32,486 bases of DNA from Candolleomyces eurysporus (GCA_027579435.1 JANBPK010001290.1:1-32486); one strand, 5' to 3'. Positions 1-11,620 are shown, counted from the stretch's first letter. The notes: a model not told the origin generated them from the sequence alone. Made by a program: numbers and translations.

Positions 1-848
1 GAATACTGGCATAGCGTCTTCCTCAACGCGTCGGTCAATGGCGACTCGATAGCGAGCTCCGAGAGCCAGGGAGCATTGAACGCGAAGTTCGTCACCAGCG
101 AGGTAACGGCTCCTTTCCCCAGCGTTTCGTAGTCGGTCGCCTTTGAAAAGTTCGAAACGCTGACAGTGCGCAGACCTCGAGAGACTTGGAATGGGATGAC
201 AGAGTTGACTCCGCGGAGTGAGCCGACTGTGAGTTCGACTAGTTTGGGGAACAGGGAAGTTGGTCTGGACGGTAAGTTGAGGAGAAAGTTGAACCAGTGG
301 AGAGGCATGGTCTTGTCCATATCCGCATCGTCAACCAAGACGATTGACGTCGTTTTGGGCGAGTAGAATCGAAAGCGCGACCATGGGTCGGCCTTGATAG
401 CCTGAGTTACGTTCTGTAAATACGAGGGTCAGGCCAGATTTATGGCAAACAAAGGAGTAACGGGACGTACTTCAGACTGTTCACTAGTTTCATCGCACAG
501 CTGAGGAAGTAGCCGTAAGAACGGCGAAAGGGAGGGTATGGATCTCCACAGCGCCTCTGTGCCGGCATGATAGAAAGCATGGTTGAGTACCGCCAGCATG
601 AGGAGATTTTTCCTTCGCTGTGCATTATCACTCGTGTACCCCTCTTCCAAAAAGCCCACCATCAAGCACGCGAGCTCCTGGTTATTGAGAACCTGGCGTG
701 CTGGCAGATCCTGGCGCAACGAGATTTGGGGGTCCTGAGCTTTATGGGGATTCATTTGTTGATTTATATGAGTTTTAGATTATTCCGTCTCACCTGAGGC
801 GCCGTTTCCTTCATTCGTTGCACTGTTCGTGGTCTCCGTTGAAGCCAT
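1..848 (-). CDS. F-box/leucine-rich-repeat-type protein, copy A (3' end outside window)
   Basis: Exons on the minus strand are 848-794, 739-471 and 413-1, with introns of 54 and 57 bp (GTGAGA..AAG and GTACGT..ACAG). The first two exons encode exactly 108 codons. Residues 36-96 resemble an F-box: an ELACLMVGFL stretch, then LLMLAVLNHAF and the ALWRSIPSLSPFLRLLP core. After the second intron comes a DPWSRFRFY motif, then LHWFNFLLNLPSRP and Leu-spaced segments typical of the LRR-like part of agaric F-box proteins. Such proteins usually recruit substrates to SCF ubiquitin ligases; that role is inferred from the family. The neighbouring gene at 1450-3353 is a clear paralogue with the same phases and the same 108-codon 5' part, which supports this start and both introns. 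A shorter model starting at the ATG at 755 is possible. The C-terminus is missing because the window starts inside the gene. Confidence 0.78.
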
Positions 849-1449
849 GACCCTTCTGCGACGAAATTTGAGGAGTTCCCAATTCATGAACGTTATGAAG
901 CGGACTCACAGAGATTGTCCCTCAGTTTTGCTCTATCCTTCAGCTTCGAACCCTCTTGTTCAAGCAACTGGCCGGTGACCACCAAAGAAAAGTTTAACAA
1001 AAGGAAGATAGGATGCACTGTCCTGTGTGACGCTCAACGCGTGACAATGTCACTGTCATGTGGCGTGACGTTCTCAAGCTGATGCCGAACGCGTTCAAGT
1101 CAATGTCAATGTTTGCGTCCTTTGATTGTGTTCGCCCATTCAGCGTATATTTGATTATAATTGGAAACAAATCTCAGAGAAATTGGGAGAGATCCGCGCC
1201 CCCCACCCAATGAATACCTCCGAGTCTTTGTACCAATTCTAAGACAGGAGTGAATAATGGTACAAAAGACCAGACACACCATGCCAATGACGTCAGTCTG
1301 GCATTTGTCGCTTTGAATGCATATGTTCCGCGTTCTAGCAAGAGAGCATCTTGACCGTCTCTGATTAGGAGGGATGCTGTAATTTAAGATACATGAGAGA
1401 ATTTGGGTATAACGACAAGATTCTCTATCCTACCCTTGACCAGGGCATC
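849..1449. other. Intergenic: promoter of gene A and 3' flank of gene B
   Basis: No credible coding segment is seen. The left half is the 5' flank of the F-box gene at 848 and carries the ACGCGT/TGACG motifs. The right half lies downstream of the stop of the F-box gene at 1450. Confidence 0.6.
1037..1094. promoter_or_regulatory. Pair of ACGCGT (MCB-like) motifs upstream of F-box gene A
   Basis: ACGCGT occurs at 1037-1042 and 1089-1094, 52 bp apart and about 190-245 bp upstream of the inferred start at 848. Several TGACG cores surround them. ACGCGT is the MluI cell-cycle box bound by MBF in yeasts; function here is inferred only from the motif. Confidence 0.3.
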
Positions 1450-3353
1450 TTATATCACTGGAGCAAACTTCGATCTCTGTATCTGATAAGACTTCAATAA
1501 CTTGTCTACATCTTTCCAAAACTTCTCCAAAAGGCTTCTCTCACCCTCCTGGTAGAAATACGAACTGATATCCACGAGATGAGGGAAAAGGCGGTCCAAA
1601 TACATGGCTAGACCAGCTAAGCTTGACAAATCGAACGCCTGGGTGTCCAGCCTCTTGGGCACGATGAACAGTGTTTCGAGTACATGTCCGACTCGCTGTG
1701 GTGCTACACCTTCCAGCATGCTGTCCGAGTACACCTCCGGTGACATGTCAAGTGATATCGTGATATGTCGAAGCCGAGGATTCTTGGCTGACGCGGTTGT
1801 AAGGAACCCCATGGTGGGTAAGGTGAGTTTGTGGCGTGAGCAGCAAGAAAGATCCATGGGAAGCAAGCACAGAGTGTGGAGGAGAGGGAGGAGGTGCAGT
1901 CGTTCTGCCAATTTAACACAGAAGTCTGCGGCTAAAAACGGAATATTCTTGATTGAGAGAATCACGAGCTGACGCAGCTTCGAGAACGATTGAAAGAGAT
2001 TAGGAGGCATCTTCGTCTCTGGCCTGTTCTCGAAATAGTGCATGTTATGTTGTATGTTAGCGGCATGTGCTTCGTCTCGTGAAAGCCGGGACTCGATGAA
2101 TATATGTTGAACCTGGGGGCTTCGACGACAAAGGACATGGAGGAGATGTGGGACAAGCAAAATCCTTGACAAATGTTCCCGGTCGTGGTTTATGAGCTCC
2201 CCCACGAAGTTGTTGGTAGATGGAGAAGCGAGGAACGAAGTTGCCAAAATCATTGCGCAGCCATCCCCCTTCAGGTTTATCGAAGTGGTGGACAATTTGC
2301 CTTGTTCTTCGTGATATATTTCCCAATGTTTCCTGTTGCTCTTCTCCGTGCTTTCCACCCTGATGGCTTCCCCAAGGAGTCGCGTGGCTATAGTCAAAGT
2401 CTTCAGGGTAGACAAGCTGTTCAAGAACACCAAGTCGTCCATGGAATCAATTCGACGAAGCGTGAGGTCCACCGCCACCAGCCCTAGCATTTGGCCCAAG
2501 GCGGGCATCATGTATTCTTCCAAGGGAGACCTCATCGTCAGTTCTCGCAGCTGTGGTGCTCTCGAGCCGAGGCCATTCAGAAGCGATGGAAGAGAACATT
2601 TGATCAAAAGCTCATATTCCAAGGTCGCTCCGTATTCGTACGAGAGGTCGTCAATGTGAATCGTTTGGAGGCGTGGCATGGGTTGGAGAAACGCGATTGA
2701 ATGGGGCACCCTGACTGAGCCAACCCGCAGGTGCAGCACTTTGGGGAAAAGCACGGCCGGGCGAGAAGGGAGCTGGAATAAGAAAAAGAGCCAGTGTGCA
2801 GCGAAGTCGCCCTCAACGGCCGTGTCCGAGGGGCATATGGAGACTCTGGTCAACCTCAGTATCAATGTCTTCGAGGCATAGATACGGATGCGTGCCCATG
2901 GATCGACCTTTGTCATAGAATTCCAAGAGTCAAGACTTCCCAGCTCGAGTTTGACGATATGAGGAGAGTACTAACCTCGGGCTTGAATGCACCTTCCTTT
3001 GGAAGGAGGCTCAAAATTGCGCAGATGTGCGTGTCGCGCCAAATAAGATCGGTGCTCGCGCTGAAAAATGTGCGTGAAACTCTGGCCAGTCGCACTAAAG
3101 ACTTCCTGGTTTTCTGACTGTTTCGGACTGGCGGCAGGCGTGCGGCAAAGTGGTCGACAATCATGCTCGTAAGTTCTTGTATTCTGAGCACCCGAGACGC
3201 AGCATTCCTTGCTCGAGGCGAGGCGAGTTTGAGTTCTATTGAAACTGTTTAAGCACTAGTTGAAGACGATGAATACAGCTGGATCTTACTGTTGCCCGTT
3301 TTCAGTTTAGGAGTTCGAAAGACTCCTACCTGCATTTGGTTGTTCGTCGCCAT
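1450..3353 (-). CDS. F-box/leucine-rich-repeat-type protein, copy B
   Basis: Exons on the minus strand are 3353-3290, 3235-2976 and 2907-1450, giving 593 aa. The introns are 54 bp (GTAAGA..ATAG, phase 1) and 68 bp (GTTAGT..AAAG, phase 0). No in-frame ATG lies in the middle exon before the F-box, so the short first exon starting at 3353 is needed. It yields the same 324-nt 5' coding length as copy A. An F-box-like block covers about residues 41-97 (IQELTSMIVDHF, SLVRLARVSRTFF, TDLIWRDTHICAILSLLP). After the DPWARIRIY motif a long Leu-rich region follows, with recurring segments such as LRELTMRSPL and LRQLVILSIKNIPFL that look like degenerate LRRs. Likely role: substrate receptor of an SCF ubiquitin ligase (family knowledge). 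The gene appears intact, unlike the third copy at 10.9-11.6 kb. Confidence 0.82.
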
Positions 3354-4118
3354 ATGCAGGATTTCTTCAAGCTTCCAAGTTTACGAGGTGGCAAAGAGAT
3401 CCAGCGGTTCTGACTTTTATTGAAAGCGAGGAAGTTGGGCTGACGCATATATATACATACCAAGAATCTTTGTGACACAATCGAGCTTGAATAGAAGTGC
3501 ATCGTGACAAAGCCTTCGTGTCAGTCACAAGCCTACGTCTGAAACGACAGTGTTTGGGTCAACGTTCGTCCAAAGACTCGAGATAGTTAGCATGCATTAC
3601 TGATAATTGAACCTGTTATGCTCACATTAGCTTCAAACCTTCGCCAGAATAGAAGTCGCCAAGTCAAATCTTACTCACACGAGCACCACGACGCCAAGTC
3701 CACCAAAAGACAAGAAAAATAGATAATATTCGATGATCAAAATACTCCTAGAAATACAACAACTTGATGATGGCTACTTAAGTATTTAGTTACACAATAA
3801 CTAATTGCATAAATTCGACGGACGACTGACGAGAAGCACAGAGCCCAATAAAAAAGCAACTGCACCACAACCAAAGGGATGGGGAATGGGGGGGGTATGA
3901 CGATGCCAAGCAAACGAGATGGAAGCAGTGTGATAGCAGAATTGAAACCGGGACGGCCAAGAGGAGACAGTGAGGAGACAGAAACGACGTTGACGATGAC
4001 GAACCCAACAAACCCTTCACAACCACAACCAACACCGACGGGAATTCCAGCGCAAATCCACCGAAATCCGACCGATTGCCAAGAGGACAGGAAGGCGGAA
4101 AGAGGGTTCGTAGCGTTG
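3354..4118. other. Intergenic: 5' flank of F-box gene B and 3' flank of ACS
   Basis: AT-rich sequence with an alternating TA stretch (about 3446-3460) and no supported exon. The open frames at 3790-4133 overlap each other, lack family resemblance and look like chance frames. Confidence 0.55.
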
Positions 4119-6671
4119 CTAAAATCCCCTTAAGCTGGCAGTCTCAGCGACCTTCTTCTTGATAACCTCAACGACTGCGGGTTCTGCGAGTGTGCTGAGA
4201 TCTCCGAGTTGGTCGGCTTCGCCTGCGACGATCTTGCGCATGATACGGCGCATGATCTGTTAATGAGAAACAGAGTCAGTAACGAATTCAAATAGATAGC
4301 CGCCCGGACCGTCAAAGACAGACGCCACAGGAAAAGGAAGATGAATGGGAAGACAAACGCACCTTTCCGGAACGCGTTTTCGGCAGATCGGGGACGAGGT
4401 AGATTCGCTTGGGTGCAGCGAACGGTCCGATGACTTTGCGGACCTGGAGGACGAGTTCCTTGGTGAGGGTAGGTTCGCTCCCGGGCTCGAACTTGAATTC
4501 AGGCTTCAAGGTGACGAAAGCATAGACGGCCTGGCCAGTAAGCTCATCAGCAGTACCGATAACTAGCGAAGTCACAAGTCAGACCCGAGTATGCGAGAGA
4601 TAAGATGGGAAAGACTAACCGGCAGTCTCGGCAACACCAGGGTGCATGATGAGAGCAGACTCGATCTCGGCGGTGGAGAGACGATGGCCAGAGACGTTGA
4701 TAACATCTAGACACAATTCATTAGAATCGGCAACGAAAGAAGAGAGAGAATAGCGGAAACATACCATCAACACGTCCCTTAATCCAGATGTAGCCGTGGT
4801 CATCACGAGCAGCACCGTCTCCAGTGTAGAAGTACCCAGGGTATGGCTACGAAGAACTCCAGGTCAATCAAGGGGTAAGGTTAGTGCGGAGACATTAGCT
4901 CACCCTCATGTAAGTGTCAAGGTATCGGTTATGATCCTGGTAGATGGTTCGCGCAATTGAAGGCCAAGGAGTCTTCAAGCAGAGGACACCTTCGACATTA
5001 TTGCCGTGGAGTTCCTCGCCAGTGGTGGGGTTCAAGATAGCAGGCTCGATACCGAAGAAGGGTACAGTAGCGGAGCCGGGCTTCGTCTCGATAGCACCGG
5101 GGAATGGAGTGACAACGATAGAGCCGGTCTCGGTTTGCCTGGACACAACGTCAGGTAAAGATTGGTCCACATTTCCTGGATCTACTCACCAGAAGGTATC
5201 CACAATAGCGCACTCCGTCTTGCCGACATGTTCGTTGTACCAGTGCCAGGCCTCCGGGTTGATGGGCTCGCCAACGCTTCCAAGAACACGGAGAGTGCTC
5301 AAATCGTGCTTCTCGACGTGTTGATGACCCAAACGCCTGAGAAGACGGATGGCAGTAGGCGCAGAGTAGAACTGGGTGAGCTTGTGCTTCTCGACGGTTT
5401 CCCAGTATCGAGAGGGGGTGGGGTATACGGGGGTCGACTCGAACACGGTGGTGGTGACACCGAGAGCGAGAGGTCCATAGACGATGTAGCTGAAGAAATG
5501 TAAGCGATCTCATTGGCCAAATCGAGGAATGTATGACGTACGTATGGCCGGTGATCCAACCGACATCAGCCATGCAAGCGAACCTATCGTCGGGGTGGAC
5601 GTCGAAGACGTATTTGACGGTGAGGGCGGCGCAGAGGAGGTATCCACCGGTGGTATGAACGACACCCTTAGGCTTTCCAGTCGAGCCAGAAGTCTGATGA
5701 AATGAAAAGTCTTATCAGAAAGAATTCGACTGGCTGCAAAAGTCGACTCACGTAGAGAATGAAGAGAGGGTCCTCCGAAGACATGATTTCCGGAGGGCAG
5801 TAGTTGGGGACCTTGAGGATCTCCTCGTGCCACCAGGCATCACGACCAGCCTTCCATGGAATCTCACTTCCAGTCCTCTTCAACACCAACACCTTCTCAA
5901 TGTTGGGGCACTCGGAAACAGCAGCGTCGGCAATCCTCTTGAGGGCAATGGTTTTACCGCCACGCTTGCCTTCGTCGGATGTGATAAGGACTCGGCACTT
6001 GCAGTCTTGCATACGGTCGCGGAGGGACTCTGCCGAGAACCCAGCGAAGACGACGGAGTGGACGGCGCCAATACGAGCGCAGGCAAGGAATGCGGCGACG
6101 GCGTGCCATGTCAGTGGGGAGGTAGACCGAGACAGTGTCACCCTTTTTGACGCCCCAAGATTTGAGGACGTTGGCGATGCTGCAAACTTCGCGGAAGAGT
6201 TCGGCGTAGGAGATTTCGCGACCCTCACCAGGCTCGTCGGCCTCGTAGATGATAGCGGTCTGTACGGAGGATCGTTAGATCGGGTAACGTTGGTAAGAGA
6301 TAAGACTACGGACCTTGTTCGGGTACTTGTACGCCCAACGATCAACACAGTTGTACGAAGCGTTCAAACCGCCTTCGGGGAACCAGACGATGTCGCCATT
6401 ATCAAACGAGCCAGATCGGACTGTGTGGAATGGTCGATCCCAGTACAAGAGCTCGTGAGCCCTCTGAGGTCAATGTCAGTCTCGTTGTCACCGTCGTCGT
6501 CGTCGAATGAACACTAACCTTTGCCCACCACTTATCAGACTCATGGCCGACGGTTTCCTTGTGCGCAAGCTTGTAGGCGTCAATGTGGGGCCCAACATGG
6601 GGGGTCTTGGGACCGTTCTTGACACGGTGAGCGACGGGGTGGATGGTGGTTTTGACAGGATCCTCAGCCAT
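4119..6671 (-). CDS. Acetyl-CoA synthetase (AMP-forming), with one apparent frame-breaking extra base
   Basis: Activates acetate to acetyl-CoA through acetyl-AMP (ANL superfamily). Ten exons on the minus strand: 6671-6519, 6463-6314, 6259-5752, 5693-5542, 5489-5190, 5138-4904, 4846-4765, 4706-4620, 4562-4363 and 4256-4119. Nine introns measure 51-58 bp except the last, 106 bp. With the extra base ignored the product is 667 aa, normal for fungal ACS. Visible motifs: N-terminal ACS segment ([13 protein letters not shown]), AMP-binding loop [10 protein letters not shown] at about 271-280, VGWITGHTY, the YFYTGDGA adenylate motif near 504-511, [16 protein letters not shown], and the catalytic-lysine motif LPKTRSGK ending at K622. 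Exon 3 is 508 nt where 507 is needed: the plus strand reads tcagtgggg at 6111-6119 where one base fewer (near 6114) would restore the conserved [16 protein letters not shown] frame. This may be an assembly error or a real lesion. Confidence 0.95.
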
Positions 6672-8438
6672 TGCAGTAGAAAAGTGGGGAGGGAGAGGAG
6701 GAGGAAGATGGAGATGGAGAGCTGATGTGGAGGACCCCCGCCCTTTAACTGGATTGTTAGACTTCCTTATGGGTCCGATCGTATGACCATTTCGGCATTG
6801 CTTGGCGTACGATTGCGGCTTCGGGCCTAATAAACTCCTCCCCGTGCGGAGGGATGAAAGATGAGGTGGGCCGATCAAGCCGTCCCACGCCTTTAGGAGG
6901 GCTTGGACGGTCTTGGTACAAGCAGTCAGTGGCGCAGCTCTGGGGAAGGAGGACTATGGGCGCGTCAGAGCTGCTCGAAGGCTGGAGGGGCTCGGAAGAA
7001 AAAGGAGACGCGCTGATTCGTTGTGGAGATATATCGGAGCGTAGAGATCTGTGGAGACTTCCAGGGACAGCCCCAGAAAACAGAATCGACGAATGAAGGG
7101 AAAATCTAAGCACGTACACCGATCATCTAAGCGCAGGGCTATCAAAGGACCTTCCAATGTTTCCTTACGAAGGGCTGATTTGTCGAATAGGGGACCTTCT
7201 CAATCACTTCGCAACCAAATTACTGTACGCAATCGATTTCGAACCGAGATCCCAGAAAGAATCATAGTTAGCTAACGATTCAATATTTTGTTGGGGAATG
7301 AATCTCTACAGACCAACACCAATAGCTTTTGAAAGCGTATCAGTTGACCCTCTCCCGAGTCTCGAACACGTTCTGGTTTCCAGCCACCTTGGAGAAATCT
7401 AGAGATATCTACCTCTAAAAGGCTCAATACCGCCCGCTCCATGTGCTCCGCTCCAAAAATAGACTCACCTTCTCGCTTCTCCTCTTCTTGCTGGAAGTGG
7501 TCAAGGGTTGCGGAGGGTTGCGGGTATATTCTGTTCAGCCGGCAGGGATAGCGCAAAGGCAGTACCAGGTAAATTGCAGTATAGGAGTGAGCGGCACGGA
7601 TTAGCGCGGATAGATGGATGAGTTGAGCCACGAGAGCGGGAGGCCTAAGAGGCTCGGCCGATCGCAAAGGCATTCCGTTGGATCCGCAAATAGGAAAGTC
7701 TAGAATTGCCAAGGACGATTTGGTATACATCCCGCAGCCATCATTGGGGCCCCATACTGCAGATCTCTATATGTTCGTAAGATTGTGGGGAAATGCGTTG
7801 TGGTTTCATCAAGTTACCGGGTGTATGAGCGCACATCGGAACTCTACAATTATGAATGCGAGAACATCTAGGCAGAAAAACGTGGCTATTCTGGTGAATG
7901 AATACTGTTCCTGGAACACAGAAATCCCGTCCAGCCGCGTTCATTCGCATTTGTAAACACCGTACCCTCCGCAACCTCCGCCGAACTGCATACCATTGGA
8001 GTAACACGGCAACATGTGGAAACTCTAACAGCCAAGATGTGGGGCAGGAGATCGAACCCAGCGGCGAAAGATCCGTGTGGGGTATGGGAACGAAAGAACG
8101 AACTCTTTCGCAATACACAAAAACCTCCATAGCAGAATATCTTGGTATTCGCTCATACCTGGAGCCAATTATCGATAAGAGATAACCACGCTCTCAATGG
8201 ATTTTTAGGAGATCTTGAGAGCAATGATGATGGGGATTGAAGATATGGGGTAAAATGCCCAGCGTCAGCTCGATAATGCCGACATGCGGGCGGAACTGGA
8301 CACCCGCACCGTGACGCTGACGGGACCGTGTGGGAAAAGTCACGGAGGGTCACACTCACGTGTAGCGTGACAGTTGCTGATGACGCATCGCAGCGCCAAT
8401 GTCTTCGCGCCGACGTCCACCATATTGCCCTCATAACT
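6672..8438. other. Intergenic between divergently transcribed ACS and DUF2461 genes
   Basis: This 1.77-kb stretch separates two divergent genes. The ACS-proximal part has a C/T-rich leader on the coding strand (6675-6740) and a GC box-like gggcggggg near 6743. The DUF2461-proximal part (8259-8390) has several TGACG cores, with an inverted pair AGCGTCA/TGACGCT around 8259-8325. The open frames inside (for example 7272-7730 minus) show no recognisable domain and no clear splice partners, so I do not call a gene. Confidence 0.5.
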
Positions 8439-10310
8439 ATGCCCTCGGCAACACGTACACGAAATCCACGGTCTGCATCGACCAAAGAACGCGTGAAAAA
8501 GCGTCGAGCACCCTCCGAGAGTTCGGAGCATTCTGAGTTCGAAGAAGACGAAGCGGTCTCAGTGAAACCTGAAACGAAGAAACGGAAACAATACGACAGT
8601 GATGACCTGGACGAGGATTCCGACGGAGACGCCACAGCCAAGAAACCGTCTACAGGAAAGGGGAAGCGGAAGGCCAAGGCAAGTCCGACGAAGAAACGAT
8701 CTCCGCGCAAGAAACAGAAAGCCAGCGAGGACGAGTTTGACGGCAGTGATGTCGAACTGAAGGAGGGCCAGGAAGTTGTAGGCACGGTGGTCAAGGCACC
8801 TACAACTGGGTTGGGTATGTCGCTTGGGTTTATGTTTGCGGTTAGGCAGGTACTGAGTGGAGATATAGTGCCTCCAGGACGGATATCGCAAAACACCATG
8901 AATTTCCTGAATCACCTGAAGGACCCAGCGTGCAACGACCGTGAATGGTAAGCTATTTCGGGGTAGATTCTTGAGCGAAGCATTTACACGGCCACCGACA
9001 GGTTCCGACTGCATGGTGCGTTCAGAGCGTCGTACCACAGATTCACTGCTCAGATGACATCACAGAACCGGTATATCGCGTGGCTGAGAAGGAATGGAAA
9101 GACTTCGTTGAGACCTTTACGGACGACCTGAGCGAAGTTGATCCTCAAATACCACCACTACCGCCCAAAGACGTCATTCATCGAATCTACCGTGATGTAG
9201 GCCTGCCCTTTGATGCCTTTGGGCGCCAATTCTCTGACACAGCGTAGGTTCGCTTCAGCAACGACAAGACCCCGTACAAGAAAGGACTCTCTGCTTCATT
9301 CTCAAGATCGGGACGCAAAGGAATTTTCGCGCATTGTGAGTCTCCTCTTATCTTTCGTAACGGGTAACAGTTGCCTAACCACGTTTCGTAGACCATATGT
9401 TAGTTGATGTCAGCCTTCCCTTGAAGTCGAACTCATACTTACATATTCTCTCTTCAGTGCAGGTTCGCGTTTTCCTCTCTGCATCTATGGTCATTGTTCT
9501 GACTTGATCCACAAGTCAAACCAGGCAACGAGAGCATCATTGCAGCCGGCCTCTGGTGTCCCGGTCGAGCTGAATTAGCCAACATCAGGTACGTTCACCA
9601 TGGTCCTTGTTGGTCTATTGTCGTAAATAACCCCATGCACACTGAATGTCCAGGGCAAACCTTCAACGGAACTCCAAGCCGTTCCGCAGAGTGATCTCCT
9701 CGCCCGAATTTGTCAAATTCTTCGGGAAGGCCCAGCCACATCCCAAAGGAGAACGGCAGAACATCTTTGGGTTTGAAGATGAATTGAAAGTTGCTCCGAA
9801 AGGTGTGCCTAAAGATCACAAGTGAGTACACACATACATACGCTCTGGCACCGATCATCGCTCTAACCACGTTCTGTTCCATGACTATGTAGGGACATCG
9901 ACCTCCTCAAATGCCGCTCCTTCGCAGTCGTCCATCTGTCCGTATACACCCACTTGATTTCACGGGTTACCTCACGCTTACCCTGTGTCGTTCATCGCCT
10001 TTCTAGATTCACGGATAAGGAAGTTCTAGACCCAAATTTCCGGCAAACGCTCGCATCGGTAGCGAGGGTTGTGCAACCGTTCATCCACATGTACGTACTT
10101 CACTTCCGTGGCACCTATTGCTCTCTGACTTCGTCCTCGCTTCCGTTTTCTTCTCGTTTGAATAGTTTGAACGATCTCGTGACCATCGGCGGTGGGAACG
10201 CCACTGCTGTGGGGTCGAATGATGATGAAGACGATGATGGGGATGAAGATGGAGATGAAGATGGGGATGAAGACGGTGAAGAGAATGGGAACGACGGCGA
10301 GAATGACTGA
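8439..10310 (+). CDS. DUF2461/TIGR02453-family protein with nuclear-type basic N-terminus and acidic tail
   Basis: Eleven exons: 8439-8947, 9002-9015, 9066-9196, 9248-9335, 9392-9398, 9458-9462, 9516-9588, 9654-9821, 9893-9937, 10007-10090 and 10166-10310, summing to 1269 nt (422 aa). Three exons are only 14, 7 and 5 nt. They are required to keep the conserved blocks in frame: EWFRLHEPVYRVAEKEW, then PPKDVIHRIYRDVRFSNDK, TPYKKGLSASFSRSGRKG, HYHIAVKPGNESIIAAGLW and ELANIRANLQRNSKPFR. These blocks match the DUF2461 (TIGR02453) family, whose function is unknown. The first 140 residues are Lys/Arg- and Glu/Asp-rich with NLS-like clusters (VKKRRAP, KKRSPRKKQK). The C-terminus ends in a strongly acidic run built from a short repeat (10219-10285). 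Nuclear location is inferred. The ORFs antisense to exon 1 are shadows. Confidence 0.88.
10219..10285 (+). repeat. Short in-frame tandem repeat coding for Gly-Asp-Glu-Asp units
   Basis: Imperfect 12-bp units (gatgaagatgg plus a or g) encode repeated G-D-E-D in the acidic C-terminal tail of the DUF2461 protein. Such a tract can vary in copy number between strains (inference). Confidence 0.7.
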
Positions 10311-10732
10311 GGGCCTGGACGGTCGGGCGAGGTCTTTGTGGCGCAGAACGTGGGGTTCAATGAGAGAAACGTGGTAAGGGTCAAACTCCGCCCAACCTGA
10401 CAGAACGTGATCTTACGGGGTTAGAGATTGCGATCTGTGTGATGTGTAAGTTATGTATATGCAATATTGTATAGATCTTGGAATTCTTCACTTCACTTCG
10501 TACCAGAGCATTGTCACGTCTCGCTGTATCGCGATCATTGCCACATCAGTTTTCCTGACTTATCAGCCACACCCTGCTGCTTGCTTTTTCACTGAACGCA
10601 ACTCTGAGAGTGGCCCTTTGCGCAGGTGAGTACCCCAACTCGCCCTAGTCAATCGATACTAAGTGCCATTCGGCGTGTGTTCGTGCAGGAGAAACTCAAC
10701 CAATCCTTCAGATAAGGATTTAAACACCGGAA
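10311..10732. other. Intergenic: 3' flank of DUF2461 gene and 5' flank of the decayed F-box copy
   Basis: No exon is supported here. The sequence is moderately AT-rich just after the DUF2461 stop, then featureless up to the possible ATG at 10733 of the decayed F-box copy. Confidence 0.5.
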
Positions 10733-11620
10733 ATGGCGTCGGGGTCGCTGGACGATTCGCAGCGGACACTTTCCGTAGACGTTGGGACAAGATATCTTTT
10801 GGATCTAGAGGATAACGTCTCAATGTTCGCACAAATCTCAGGATTCAGAGGTTCTAGCATTTTGTGAGTCGACGCTCCGGCTCGTTAGGTGCTTCATGTG
10901 CCTGAGTTGGCGATGATGATCGTCAATGTGTTCAACGCCGAAGTAAAGTAAAGCAAAGCAAAAGGACTCTGGCGCTGTTGGCGACGGTCAATCGCTCCTT
11001 CGTCACCGCAACGGACGTCATGTGGTTTTCGATACACTCGACTTCGCCTTACGTTCGGTTGCTACTCAGAGCAAACTTCAGTCAGAGGTGCGTCCTGGAT
11101 ATTGTCTTGCTACCTGTTGATGACTCTCGACTCTGCTTCCATCTAAATAGGCGAACCCGTCGCTTTTGCCTCGATTCTCAGAAGACGGCGTCTCTTACGC
11201 TGGCCAAGGTCGTTTCCATTCAAAAAACTGGTCAAAAGAATGGTTCCTCTACTTGTTCCAGCTTCTCTCGCGACATGCTGTGCTCTTCTCGAAGATGAAA
11301 AAGCTGGCTGTGTCCTCTCTTGACGGTATCGATTATGTTCTTCCTTTCCTTTCGTAAGAAGGACTCCGGATCATTCATGTTTCCGACATGATGGAGACTC
11401 GGGGAAGATACGCCTCCAAGAAAGCCTTTCTCCTGTCTTGGATGAAACCCTATTCCTCTAGCTCTGCAGCTCTGAGAAAGCTGACGCTGGGCTCACTCCG
11501 TCGAACCAGATGGCCATCCCGCTACTCGAGATGTCTGCGCCCTGACCATTGCCCACCTTCCAGTCTTCTCCATTGTTCGACCTAGTCGATGTGAGCTTCA
11601 GGCGAGGTCAAGAAGACAAC
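10733..11620 (+). pseudogene. Decayed F-box/LRR copy C
   Basis: The translation in pieces matches F-box genes A and B in order. VPELAMMIVNVF (10898-10933) corresponds to the start of the F-box. After a frame change in the purine-rich simple repeat at 10941-10964, TLALLATVNRSF and the following W..IHSTSPYVRLLL match the box core. A 64-bp intron with intact ends (about 11088-11151, GTGCGT..ATAG) follows, then WFLYLFQLLSRHAVLFSK. An in-frame TAA sits at 11355-11357, after which the same frame continues with GLRIIHVSDMMETRG and LRKLTLGSL. A second frame change near 11495 leads to NQMAIPLLEM and DLVDVSFRRG, then similarity stops. With two frame changes, at least two stops and a missing 3' half, this is very probably a pseudogene. 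The 5' limit (ATG at 10733) is uncertain; the firm match starts about 10889. Confidence 0.82.

Noticed and set aside
7272..7730. 152-codon minus-strand frame between ACS and the DUF2461 gene
   Set aside because: No recognisable domain, no splice partners and low-complexity character; probably chance.
8153..8899. 248-codon minus-strand frame antisense to the DUF2461 gene
   Set aside because: It mirrors the Lys/Glu/Asp-rich exon 1 (giving Ser/Phe/Leu-rich text) and has no domain.
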